In this document: piece by piece, positions 6,704-14,182 of the stretch | Position numbering within the stretch: position 1 is the stretch's first letter | How the letters are laid out: each line of letters begins with the position of its first letter | DNA from: Magnetococcales bacterium | Lineage (GTDB): Bacteria > Pseudomonadota > Magnetococcia > Magnetococcales > DC0425bin3 | Assembly (NCBI GenBank): GCA_015229045.1 | Contig: JADGCJ010000009.1 | Coordinates: forward strand, 50,108-66,225 | DNA length: 16,118 bases | Reading direction: 5' to 3' | Notes under the pieces: generated by a model | Told to the model about the DNA's origin: nothing | The model's database searches: none | Seen by the model: only the letters and a program-made list of their open reading frames with translations | Translations under genes and position numbers: made by a program

Positions 6704-7220
6704 GCCCCTCTCCCGACAGATCCAAAAACCTCGCGCCCAGCGAACCATAAAGAATCAGGGATGAAGAGTCCCTGAGTCTGGCTGCAAATTGAGGAACCCA
6801 GACCAGCAAATGCTCCTGCCACAGCTCCTGTTCCACATCGGCCAACCGGCCATGCTGTAAACGCAGATGCACAGCCAGATCCAACAGGGAACCCAAAAAA
6901 TCCGGAGCGATGTCCGGGTCTGCCTCAACTCCCGCCCGCCTGTAGAGTCCGGCGATGGCCTGCACACAACTTCCCCCCAGAGATCCGTGCCGCCAGTAAC
7001 TCTCGAAAGGCGGACAGATCGTCTTGGGGATACCATTGACAAAAAGGCGGGTATGTTCGGCCTGCCACTCCTCCAACGGGGTTGTCCGCAGTTGTGGACA
7101 GGCCGCTTGCAGCCAGGGAAGCCCGGCGGCCATTTCGTCGACGGCTTCCAGCGAGTCCGGCCCGGGTTGCCCAAGCAACCCGGCCAGTAAAGTCAATTCA
7201 CGTTCCGATACCGCGTCCAT
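6675..7220 (-). CDS. TorD-family molybdoenzyme chaperone
   Basis: This 181-residue all-helical cytoplasmic protein belongs to the TorD/DmsD/NarJ group that binds the Tat signal of a molybdoenzyme and holds it for cofactor insertion before export. The family motif is visible as EHTRLFVNGIPKTICPPFESYW (about residues 53-74), equal to the usual EYxRLF...PPYES. The ATG at 7220 lies 10 bases after the NrfD-type gene. Its ribosome site is weak, so translation is probably coupled to the gene before it. The likely client is the catalytic subunit encoded at the head of this operon. Confidence 0.87.
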   Translation of the reverse strand: MDAVSERELTLLAGLLGQPGPDSLEAVDEMAAGLPWLQAACPQLRTTPLEEWQAEHTRLFVNGIPKTICPPFESYWRHGSLGGSCVQAIAGLYRRAGVEADPDIAPDFLGSLLDLAVHLRLQHGRLADVEQELWQEHLLVWVPQFAARLRDSSSLILYGSLGARFLDLSGEGRVNNRSGTW

Positions 7221-7230
7221 GGGGGCAAGT

Positions 7231-8187
7231 TTACCATGGATAGGCGTAAACACCAGCCGCCATAAAGTAGTGCCGCAGGAGATACCCTCCGGAAAGCACC
7301 AACACCGACGCCGTGACGATGGGCACCTTGCCCGCCCACTTGCCAAAGACACACTTCAGCTCCATGGCCAGGGGGATCATCAAGCCGCACACGACAAAGC
7401 CCATCACCCAGCCCGAGTCGTTCCACAGCAACTCCGCCGAACGATAACCGGATTCCGAACCGGAAAGGGTATAGTTGAAAAAGGAGAAGATGACCACCAG
7501 TTCGGCGGTAATCAAGCCAATGTCCACCCGCTCATACAGGGCGCGAATGGTATGGTCCACCCGATGGTAGATGAACATGTACATGACGATGAGCAACCAG
7601 GCCATCGAGGTGGAAAAGGCCGAAACCGTGAACAGGATCGGTACCCCCGGGTTGTGCCACAGGGCCACTGCCGGAAAACTTTGCAGGAGCAGACCCGTAT
7701 AGACAGCCGTGCCCAGACCCGTGACGATAGCGATCCAGCCCAGGATAGGCTGGAATTTTTGCGCCGTTTCGGCAACGTCGCGGGTGATTTTCATTTTCAG
7801 GAAAGCACCCATGACGGGCCAGTGCAGAAGGCGCGGCTTTTCCACCATGAATGGGAGGGCAAACAGCACCGCCGCGATCTGGAGCCAGAGAATGAACTGC
7901 GATCCCCAGGCAATCCAGGAGTCGGGTTTGTGAAAAATGCCCCAGGGGGTGAGGATGTAAATGGCTGCCCACTTGTGCAACAGATGCAGAAAGAGCAGGC
8001 CCGATCCAACGCCCAGCATGGCCGTGCCGGAAAGCGCCCCCCACATCACCAACTCTTTCTCTTCCCGCAAATACATGTGGGTGAGAAAACTGACCACAAT
8101 GACGGCAGCTCCCATGCCTCCCAGAAAGAGATACAACGCGAACCACCACGTCCACAGGTTTTGCGTGGTGTAGGTCATGATTTCCAT
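7231..8187 (-). CDS. NrfD/PsrC-type membrane subunit of a molybdoenzyme complex
   Basis: This 318-residue integral membrane protein has about eight hydrophobic helices, the NrfD/PsrC/TtrC fold that anchors a catalytic and a ferredoxin subunit and exchanges electrons with the quinone pool. Typical segments include ALYLFLGGMGAAVIVVSF near the N-terminus, and YTGLLLQSFPAVALWHNP with the downstream FTVSAFSTS, matching the PsrC core. No haem ligand pattern typical of NarI-type subunits is needed or seen. The ATG at 8187 follows the ferredoxin stop by 9 bases, and its ribosome site (AGGAGAG) overlaps that stop codon. The order catalytic-ferredoxin-membrane is standard for PsrABC-like complexes. Confidence 0.92.
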   Translation of the reverse strand: MEIMTYTTQNLWTWWFALYLFLGGMGAAVIVVSFLTHMYLREEKELVMWGALSGTAMLGVGSGLLFLHLLHKWAAIYILTPWGIFHKPDSWIAWGSQFILWLQIAAVLFALPFMVEKPRLLHWPVMGAFLKMKITRDVAETAQKFQPILGWIAIVTGLGTAVYTGLLLQSFPAVALWHNPGVPILFTVSAFSTSMAWLLIVMYMFIYHRVDHTIRALYERVDIGLITAELVVIFSFFNYTLSGSESGYRSAELLWNDSGWVMGFVVCGLMIPLAMELKCVFGKWAGKVPIVTASVLVLSGGYLLRHYFMAAGVYAYPW

Positions 8188-8196
8188 GCGGCTCTC

Positions 8197-8796
8197 CTAC
8201 CGTTGGGGAATGTAGTAGACATTGGGGCGCGTCCCCAGATGGGCCATCAGCGGCTTGGCCGTGCCGTTGCGCACCAGCTCGGTAACCGGATGGGTCGCGC
8301 TGTCGAGGTCGCCCACCATTCTGGCCTCCCCCGGACAGGTGCGTACACAGGCCGGCAACTCGCCCACCTTGAGTCGATGATGGCAAAAAGAGCACTTGTC
8401 CATGCTGGGAGCCTTGCGTTTCAATACCCCATAGTACTCCTTGCCGATTTTGATATCGGCGTGAGTGTAGGGGAAGCGCGCCTTGTAGGGACAGGCCAGG
8501 GCGCAAGCCCCGCACCCCATGCACAAGGCCTCCTCCACCAGGACCACCCCATCCGAGGTGCGATGGGTCGCCCCCGTGGGACAAACGGTCATGCAGGGAG
8601 GGTTTGAGCAGTGGTTGCACAAACGGGGAATGAAATGCCGACGTACCGAGTTGCCGGAGCCGACTTCCCGGTCATGAACATAGGTTCGCCATTGATCCGA
8701 CCAGACCGGGGTCTGGTTTTCCAGCGAACAGGCAGCCATGCAGGCGTTGCAGCCCACACAGGTGTTCATATCGATTACCATGACATAACGGGTCAC
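8197..8796 (-). CDS. Four-cluster ferredoxin subunit (PsrB/TtrB/DmsB type)
   Basis: This 199-residue electron-transfer subunit carries four [4Fe-4S] cysteine sets: CVGCNACMAAC (Cys13, 16, 19, 23), CNHCSNPPCMTVC, CMGCGACALAC, and CSFC with a later CVRTC. It passes electrons between the molybdenum subunit and the membrane quinone subunit. It has no signal peptide, consistent with export in a complex with the Tat-bearing subunit, as in related enzymes. The start is GTG at 8796, supported by AAGGAG 8 bases upstream. The gene lies 15 bases after the catalytic subunit gene. Confidence 0.95.
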   Translation of the reverse strand: MTRYVMVIDMNTCVGCNACMAACSLENQTPVWSDQWRTYVHDREVGSGNSVRRHFIPRLCNHCSNPPCMTVCPTGATHRTSDGVVLVEEALCMGCGACALACPYKARFPYTHADIKIGKEYYGVLKRKAPSMDKCSFCHHRLKVGELPACVRTCPGEARMVGDLDSATHPVTELVRNGTAKPLMAHLGTRPNVYYIPQR

Positions 8797-8811
8797 GATG
8801 CCACTCCTTTA

Positions 8812-11574
8812 TCAGATTTTTTGGATCCGCACGGTAAATTCCTGGGAACGGAATCCCGCAACGACAGGTTCAACCAGGTAGGGGATCAGTTTATTGGTGG
8901 CCGTGCCAATACCCACGCTGAGACGCAGAGCCTTGTTTTCGACACCGAATGAGGAGTGCAAAAAGATGGAATCCGGATGCAACTGGTTGGTCACATAGGC
9001 CGTCCCCTCGGCCTGCTGGCCAGAGAAGGTGTTGGTCATGAGGATGCGATCACCGGAGCCGATCTCCAGGGCATTGGCCCGATCGGGGTGGATCCATACC
9101 CCCGTGTAGATATCCTTCTTGAAACGGTTGATGGCCGCCAGCACCGGGTTGTTGCTGTTGGTGGAACCGTAGGAGATGGTCGGCGTCTTGCCGTAGGTGA
9201 AGTAAAACTCGTCCTTGTCCAGGGGTTGATCCATGGTCTTGCCCACCCGACAGGTCGCCGGTATGGATGCCGCCAGCACGTTGAAGGAGGAGCCCTTTCC
9301 ACCCATGCCATCCCGCAGCCACACAAAGAGCGTACCGTAGAACTCCAGACGACCGCTGGTCGTCGGCAAAGCCATTTGGCGGGGCATGGAGTGGTGCGCC
9401 AGAATCTCCTCGGCGGCAATCTCCAGGTGCACACCATGGCGTTTGAGGCTGTCACGCAGCTCGCGGGGAGTGGTATGAATCCTGGCGGCGGTCTGTTCAA
9501 AGGCGACATCACGACACGCCTTCGAGTAGGGACTCTTGGCCCCCAGAGCGCGATGTTTATCATAGGCGGCCATCGTGGCTTTGGCCGGAATGCCGCTCAA
9601 CGCCTCCAGGGTTTTGACAAACGGCTCTGTGGTTCCTGAAATGACCCTGCTCAGACCCAACAGGATATCCGGGGTTTCCAGCGTGTCGTACAAGGGATCG
9701 ATGGCACTGAAGCGGGTCGTCAGGGCCAGGTCGTGATTGACCCCGTTGCCATAGATGGTTGGCTCGTCCCGCTCCAGGTAGGTCGGGTTGGGCAGGATGA
9801 CATCGGCGTAGGGTACGGTGTCGGAAGGAAGCACATCCACCACCACCACCAGTTCCATGTTGGCATGGGTGAGGATGGTTTTCCACTGGGTGTCCGGATA
9901 GTAGTGGCGCACCGGATTGGCTGCGTTGATGACGATGGCCCGGGTCAGGTACGGTTCGCCATTGTAGATCAACTTGCCGGTGACCGATTCCAAAAGACCC
10001 GTGTCGGCCAGAGCCGGTACGGCCACGGCCTCGCGACCGGCGGCCCGTTCCTGGGCAGCGAAGGCGAAGGCCCAGGCCGGATGATTGTGCGGAAAGGTCT
10101 TCGGATTGGAGATGGCCTTGATCAGCTCGCTGACAAAGGGTATCCCGGCCAGAGTCGTCATGAGGGGTCCGGGCAGGGTGCGATTGGCCTTGTGCCAATT
10201 GGCCACCTTGTGGTGGTACTCGCCGCTCATGATCCAGCCACCCTTGCGGTCGATGCCTCCCACCAGGGCCTGCAACATCGCCTGTACACGACGCAGCATG
10301 TTGATGTTGGTATAGCGGGCGCCGTGCCAGCCCGGATCGACGATCGGACGTCCGGCCTGGGCGAAGTCCCGCGCCGTCTTGATGATGGTCGCCGACGAAA
10401 CGCCGGTGGTTTTGGCCGCCCATTGCGGCGTGTTGCTGGCAATTTCGGCCATCTGCGCCTGCAAAACCGTCAACACGGGACGCCCTTCCAGGATCAGGCC
10501 ATCCGGGGCAAACAGGGAGGGGTGAACCGGACCACCCTGAATATCCACCACATTCTGATGGCTGTACGGCGGGATGGAGACAATCTCCCCGGTGCGCTCC
10601 TGAATGACACGCGGATTGCCCTTCGCATCGGTGACAATGGCCCAGGCTCCATGCGCATCCCGGGTCAGCAGGAAGGGCATGTTGGTGTGTTTCTTCAGAA
10701 AATCCTCATCGTAGAGCTTTTCCGTCAGCATCACGTGCAGCATGGCCACCATGAAATCGAGGTCGGTGCCGGGGCGGATACGAATCCACTCATCGGCCTT
10801 GGCCGCCGTCTCGGAAAGACGCGAATCCAGGGCGACGACCCGGGTGCCCTTCTTGCGGCCCTCGGCAAAGCGCACCATGCGCGAGGTGGAAATGGCCCCG
10901 ATGGAGGCATTGTTGGCAACAAAAAGGATATAGTTGGCATTGTCGTAATCGGGCAGGACTTCGTCGTGAATATTGAAGTTCCCGGTCACCGAATCGGTCC
11001 CCAGATGCCCGGAGGCCACACAATGCTGCATCGGCGAGGCGACAATGTTGGGGATCCCGTTGGCCAGAGCAAAGGGGACAGCCCAATACATGTAAAAAAC
11101 ACAAGAAGTCCAGCCACCCACCATGGTCCACTCCCATGGCTGGATTTTCTTGGCCTTGGCCTTGGACTCGATGTAGGCCCAGGCTTCCTCCCAAGTGGCC
11201 GCGCGAAATTTGCCCTCTCCGCGCTCGCTTCCTTCCACCCGGATCATGGGACCCTTGATACGGTCCACTTCATAGACCTGGCGCATACCGGCTTGACCCC
11301 GGGCGCACATTTTACCCCGGTTCAAGGTAGAGTGGGGGTTGCCATCCAGTTTGACAATACGCTTGACCCCGTTTTCCGTCTCGGTGGTCACCTGGACATT
11401 ACACAACGATGAGCAAAAGTTACATATGCTGTAAACCTGCTCCCTGGTGACATCCTTGTCACTCTTGACCTCGCTGCCGACGAGGCCGGTCGGGGCCAAT
11501 AAAGACAACCCCGCAACTCCCCCACTGGATTGAAGAAATCTACGTCTGGTCAACTTTGGGAATCGCCAGGACAT
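8812..11574 (-). CDS. Molybdopterin oxidoreductase catalytic subunit with Tat signal
   Basis: This 920-residue DMSO-reductase-superfamily protein begins with a Tat signal (LTRRRFLQS at about 8-16, then a hydrophobic GLSLLAPTGLVG), so it acts in the periplasm. A [4Fe-4S] site is formed by Cys51, Cys54, Cys58 and Cys90, with Lys88 between cluster and pterin. Cys185 in SPMQHCVASGH is the probable molybdenum ligand, as in PsrA, TtrA, ArrA and Nap rather than serine enzymes. The C-terminal half has the second pterin-binding domain (LPNPTYLERDEPTIY and a final substrate-channel region). Length and partners suit a tetrathionate, polysulfide/thiosulfate or sulfite-type enzyme, but the substrate cannot be fixed from the sequence. 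The ATG at 11574 is chosen for GGAGAGGAG upstream and for the Tat motif. Confidence 0.93.
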   Translation of the reverse strand: MSWRFPKLTRRRFLQSSGGVAGLSLLAPTGLVGSEVKSDKDVTREQVYSICNFCSSLCNVQVTTETENGVKRIVKLDGNPHSTLNRGKMCARGQAGMRQVYEVDRIKGPMIRVEGSERGEGKFRAATWEEAWAYIESKAKAKKIQPWEWTMVGGWTSCVFYMYWAVPFALANGIPNIVASPMQHCVASGHLGTDSVTGNFNIHDEVLPDYDNANYILFVANNASIGAISTSRMVRFAEGRKKGTRVVALDSRLSETAAKADEWIRIRPGTDLDFMVAMLHVMLTEKLYDEDFLKKHTNMPFLLTRDAHGAWAIVTDAKGNPRVIQERTGEIVSIPPYSHQNVVDIQGGPVHPSLFAPDGLILEGRPVLTVLQAQMAEIASNTPQWAAKTTGVSSATIIKTARDFAQAGRPIVDPGWHGARYTNINMLRRVQAMLQALVGGIDRKGGWIMSGEYHHKVANWHKANRTLPGPLMTTLAGIPFVSELIKAISNPKTFPHNHPAWAFAFAAQERAAGREAVAVPALADTGLLESVTGKLIYNGEPYLTRAIVINAANPVRHYYPDTQWKTILTHANMELVVVVDVLPSDTVPYADVILPNPTYLERDEPTIYGNGVNHDLALTTRFSAIDPLYDTLETPDILLGLSRVISGTTEPFVKTLEALSGIPAKATMAAYDKHRALGAKSPYSKACRDVAFEQTAARIHTTPRELRDSLKRHGVHLEIAAEEILAHHSMPRQMALPTTSGRLEFYGTLFVWLRDGMGGKGSSFNVLAASIPATCRVGKTMDQPLDKDEFYFTYGKTPTISYGSTNSNNPVLAAINRFKKDIYTGVWIHPDRANALEIGSGDRILMTNTFSGQQAEGTAYVTNQLHPDSIFLHSSFGVENKALRLSVGIGTATNKLIPYLVEPVVAGFRSQEFTVRIQKI

Positions 11575-11678
11575 GTGTACTCCTCTCCGTTGTTCGATGG
11601 ACACATCCGCTACTGGAAACCCGCTCGCCGAACGACTATCATCCCCCGTCGCGGTGAGTCGGCCTTGCTGCCATAAGG

Positions 11679-11692
11679 GCAACAATCGTGCC
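11679..11692 (-). promoter_or_regulatory. Sigma-54 (-24/-12) promoter of the molybdoenzyme operon
   Basis: On the minus strand the sequence reads GGCACGATTGTTGC, matching the core TGGCACG-N4-TTGC consensus with GG and GC at the required spacing. Only the base before GG (A instead of T) and the last base (C instead of A/T) deviate. Transcription would start near 11668, about 94 bases before the catalytic subunit ATG. A sigma-54 activator is encoded divergently next to it. Confidence 0.75.
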
Positions 11693-11722
11693 TCTTCTCT
11701 AACCAATTGTGACAGGATATTA

Positions 11723-11735
11723 TAACAAACTGTAA
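11723..11735 (-). promoter_or_regulatory. AT-rich IHF-like site
   Basis: TAACAAACTGTAA read on the plus strand matches the IHF consensus WATCAANNNNTTR at 7 of 9 defined positions. It sits in an AT-rich run (about 11715-11755) between the sigma-54 promoter and the probable activator sites, where a DNA bend is expected. The assignment is tentative. Confidence 0.3.
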
Positions 11736-11813
11736 TTTTTCGCCTATTTTTTTACACAGACGTCACCGTCCTGAAAAATTGCTGGGCAACGCGCCAGGAT
11801 TCCTTGCCAAGAA

Positions 11814-11851
11814 TGACAAACATGGCACCCTCTGATTGTCACGGATGACAA
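11814..11851. promoter_or_regulatory. Candidate enhancer (activator-binding) sites
   Basis: TTGTCA-cgga-TGACAA at 11836-11851 is a perfect dyad. A further TGACAA half-site lies at 11814-11819. The group sits about 120-170 bases upstream of the -24/-12 promoter and upstream of the activator gene, where a sigma-54 enhancer would be expected and where it could also allow autoregulation. Confidence 0.45.
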
Positions 11852-11982
11852 GTTTGTGCAACAATGTCGCTCCTGATTGTACCGTGGAGGTCGCGCAGCG
11901 ATTCTCACGCTTGGGAGGGTGGAGGAAGATTTCCCCCATCCACGCATCGTCAGCCTCTTTCCCACCCGCCAAGGTTCCCTGT

Positions 11983-13407
11983 ATGACAGTCGCTCCGACC
12001 CATGCCATCCCCTCCATCGATGCAGCGGCCTTCCTGAGCATTCACGCCGTGCCAGCCATTCTCGTCGATCTGGAGTACCGGGTTCTGGCCTGCAATCAAC
12101 TCTACGAAGAGACCTATGGACCCATCGTCGCCATGGGAGAGATCCGTTGCTACGAAATATCCCACGCCTATACGAGACCGTGCGACCAGGAGGGTGAATC
12201 CTGTCCCTTGCATGCCTGTCTGGAAACCGGCCTGAGTCAACGTCTGCTGCACGTCCATCAGACATCGGAGGGAAAAGAGTATGTGGATGTGGAAATTCGT
12301 CCCATCCACGACCGGGATGGTCGGATCACCCATTATCTGGAAATTCTGACCCCAGTTCGCATCGCCTCCGCCGATCCGGCTCCGGTGGGGCTGGTTGGGT
12401 CATCGCCGACGTTTCAATACATGCTGCGCATGATCCAGCGGGTGGCGGCCAGCAAAGCCTCGGTCCTGCTGCTCGGCGAGTCGGGCACGGGCAAGGAGGT
12501 GGTGGCCAGGGCCATTCATCAAGCCAGTCCCAGGGCCAACATGCCCTTCGTCCCGGTCGAGTGTTCCGGATTGACCGAGAGTCTGTTTGAAAGCGAGTTG
12601 TTCGGTTACGAACGGGGTGCCTTCACCGGGGCACACTTGCGCAAAACCGGACTGGCGGAGGTGGCCCACCAGGGAACCCTGTTTCTGGACGAGATCGGTG
12701 ATATTCCCCTTTCGCTTCAGGTCAAACTGCTGCGCCTGCTGGAAACGAAGAGTTTTCGCCGGGTGGGTGGGGTCAATACCCATTATGCCAATTTTCGCCT
12801 GATCTGCGCGACCAATCGCGACTTGTCGGCCATGGTGGCACGGGGCGAATTTCGCCTGGACCTCTACTACCGCATTGGCGTTTTTCCCATTCACATGCCC
12901 CCTCTGCGGGAACGCCGCGACGATCTCCCCCTGCTTGTCCAATCACTCCTCGACCGCATGGAAGGCGGCCAGAAGATTCAACTGGCACCCGAGACCATGG
13001 CCTGGTTCATGAGCCATCCTTTCCCTGGCAACATTCGGGAGCTGATGAATATTCTGGATCGAGCCATTCTGATGATGGATGGCCCTGTCATGTTACCCGA
13101 ACATCTTCCCCATCCCATGTACCCCATCCCCTCCTCCACCCGGGAGAGACTCGCGACCTCTCCCGCCGTGACACCCTCCTCCCCCTGGCAGGCGGGTTTG
13201 ACATCGGACGAACCTGTCTCCTTTCGCTTGCAGCGTGTCCTGCCGCTGGATCATGTGGAGAGGCTTTATCTGAGCCAGGTCATGCGCCAGTTTGGAACCG
13301 ACAAGGCCTGGTTGGCGCAGGAGTTGGGAATCAGCCTGCGCACACTGTATCGCAAAATTGAGATCATGGAAGAGCACCAAAGCGAAATGACCGATCCGGA
13401 AACATGA
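11983..13407 (+). CDS. Sigma-54-dependent transcriptional activator (PAS-AAA+-HTH)
   Basis: This 474-residue protein has an N-terminal PAS-like domain (about 12-125), an AAA+ sigma-54 interaction domain (about 137-365) and a C-terminal Fis-type HTH ([17 protein letters not shown]). The ATPase is complete: Walker A GESGTGKE (165-172), the sigma-54 loop GAFTGA (212-217), Walker [10 protein letters not shown], and the arginine-finger region [21 protein letters not shown]. The PAS part carries four cysteines, Cys56, Cys67, Cys74 and Cys79 (the last three as [14 protein letters not shown]), a pattern seen in other PAS sensors and suggestive of redox or metal sensing. It has no receiver domain. The ATG at 11983 has AAGG 8 bases upstream; in-frame starts further left are possible. 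It probably activates the divergent operon. Confidence 0.92.
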   Translation: MTVAPTHAIPSIDAAAFLSIHAVPAILVDLEYRVLACNQLYEETYGPIVAMGEIRCYEISHAYTRPCDQEGESCPLHACLETGLSQRLLHVHQTSEGKEYVDVEIRPIHDRDGRITHYLEILTPVRIASADPAPVGLVGSSPTFQYMLRMIQRVAASKASVLLLGESGTGKEVVARAIHQASPRANMPFVPVECSGLTESLFESELFGYERGAFTGAHLRKTGLAEVAHQGTLFLDEIGDIPLSLQVKLLRLLETKSFRRVGGVNTHYANFRLICATNRDLSAMVARGEFRLDLYYRIGVFPIHMPPLRERRDDLPLLVQSLLDRMEGGQKIQLAPETMAWFMSHPFPGNIRELMNILDRAILMMDGPVMLPEHLPHPMYPIPSSTRERLATSPAVTPSSPWQAGLTSDEPVSFRLQRVLPLDHVERLYLSQVMRQFGTDKAWLAQELGISLRTLYRKIEIMEEHQSEMTDPET

Positions 13408-13436
13408 ATCGGCGACGGCAATGATCACCCGTTTTT

Positions 13437-13477
13437 TTGATCCAGATCATGGCTGCCCGTTTCAGGATCGGGAGAAT
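13437..13477 (+). promoter_or_regulatory. FNR/Anr-like promoter upstream of the secreted helical protein
   Basis: TTGATCCAGATCAT (13437-13450) matches the FNR box TTGAT-N4-ATCAA at 9 of 10 positions. A -10-like GAGAAT at 13472-13477 falls within one base of where a class II FNR promoter (site centred at -41.5) would put it, giving a start near 13485. No -35 is needed in this class. The sequence alone supports it moderately. Confidence 0.42.
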
Positions 13478-13536
13478 GGGGGGGATGATCTTGAAATGAC
13501 TGATCTCCCTCTTTTACTCTTCATTGGAGAACACGC

Positions 13537-13935
13537 ATGAAAAAATTGTTTTTGCTTGGTGTGTTGGGTCTGGGTCTCTCCTTTTCAGCTGCTGCCGTCT
13601 TTGCCGGTCCTGTGGCCGATTCTGTGAAGGCTGCCATGGGTGAAGCGCGCGAAAATCTCGTTGCCATGCTCGGCACTACCGACAAGGCCGCCCAGGCCAA
13701 ACATGAAGAGGCTGTCAAGGCCAGCACAGCCAAGGTGGATGAGATTATTGCCAAACACGCCGGTGCCTTCAAAGAGTTCGCTGCCATTTGGACAGAGTTC
13801 AAGGCAACCCGCGACGGGCAGATCATACCCAACGTCAAAGCAGGCAAGCTGGACGAAGCCAAAACCATATCGTCGACCGTTCAAGCCGAACGCATCAAGA
13901 AAATGGCTGGAATTCTGGGTACCATGGCCCAATAA
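13537..13935 (+). CDS. Secreted four-helix-bundle protein resembling a chemoreceptor ligand-binding domain
   Basis: This 132-residue protein has a clear Sec signal peptide (MKKLFLLGVLGLGLSFSAAA, cleavage after VFA at about residue 23). The mature 109 residues are helical, Ala/Lys-rich, with no cysteine. The last part (FKEFAAIWTEFKATRDGQIIPNVKAGKLDEAKTI, split by a short turn) resembles the 4HB_MCP sensory domain of methyl-accepting chemotaxis proteins, where a w..f...r....i.....g...A pattern is usual. Unlike those receptors there is no membrane anchor or signalling domain, so it would be a free periplasmic bundle. It could bind a ligand or partner; the function is not known. GGAGAA sits 8 bases before the ATG. 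It is followed by its own terminator and so is probably monocistronic. Confidence 0.8.
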   Translation: MKKLFLLGVLGLGLSFSAAAVFAGPVADSVKAAMGEARENLVAMLGTTDKAAQAKHEEAVKASTAKVDEIIAKHAGAFKEFAAIWTEFKATRDGQIIPNVKAGKLDEAKTISSTVQAERIKKMAGILGTMAQ

Positions 13936-13956
13936 TGCCTCTTTGCGAACTCTGTG

Positions 13957-14004
13957 CAACCTCCTCCCCCCGCATCTGTCACGCTCTTGCGGGGAGGAGG
14001 GTTG
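13957..14004 (+). terminator. GC-rich intrinsic terminator-like hairpin
   Basis: Arms 13957-13974 and 13988-14004 form a long GC-rich stem (CAACC...CCCCGCA with TGCGGGGAGGAGGGTTG) with a small bulge and a 13-base loop. TTCTCT follows the stem. It lies 22 bases after the stop codon of the secreted helical protein. Confidence 0.7.
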
Positions 14005-14182
14005 TTCTCTGACAATCACCTTATTTTCATTGACAATTCCCCTGTTCTTATGGAATCTGCCATCCTGGAGGCTGGACTGAAAGACCACACTGTCGCGTCG
14101 TTCCCATGGTTTTGATCGTAACCAGATGGATCTTCGATGGAATGACCACGTAACCTGCGGGTCAATGGATGGGGAGTTCACT

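Noticed and set aside
7024..8607. Long plus-strand open frame (527 residues) opposite the membrane and ferredoxin subunits
   Set aside because: It is antisense to the NrfD-type and ferredoxin genes, which have clear family motifs. Its translation is His/Gln/Gly/Arg-rich low-complexity, typical of a GC-rich shadow frame.
9733..11412. Long plus-strand open frame (559 residues) opposite the catalytic subunit
   Set aside because: It is antisense to the molybdopterin subunit, has no start context, and has the biased His/Gly/Asp composition of a shadow frame.
11823..11839. Plus-strand TGGCAC sequence as a second sigma-54 promoter for the regulator
   Set aside because: The -12 GC is missing at the needed spacing after the GG, so it does not meet the -24/-12 rule.
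13450..13467. TGGCTGCCCGTTTCAGG as a sigma-54 promoter for the secreted helical protein
   Set aside because: The -12 element lacks GC. The FNR-type arrangement in the same region fits better.
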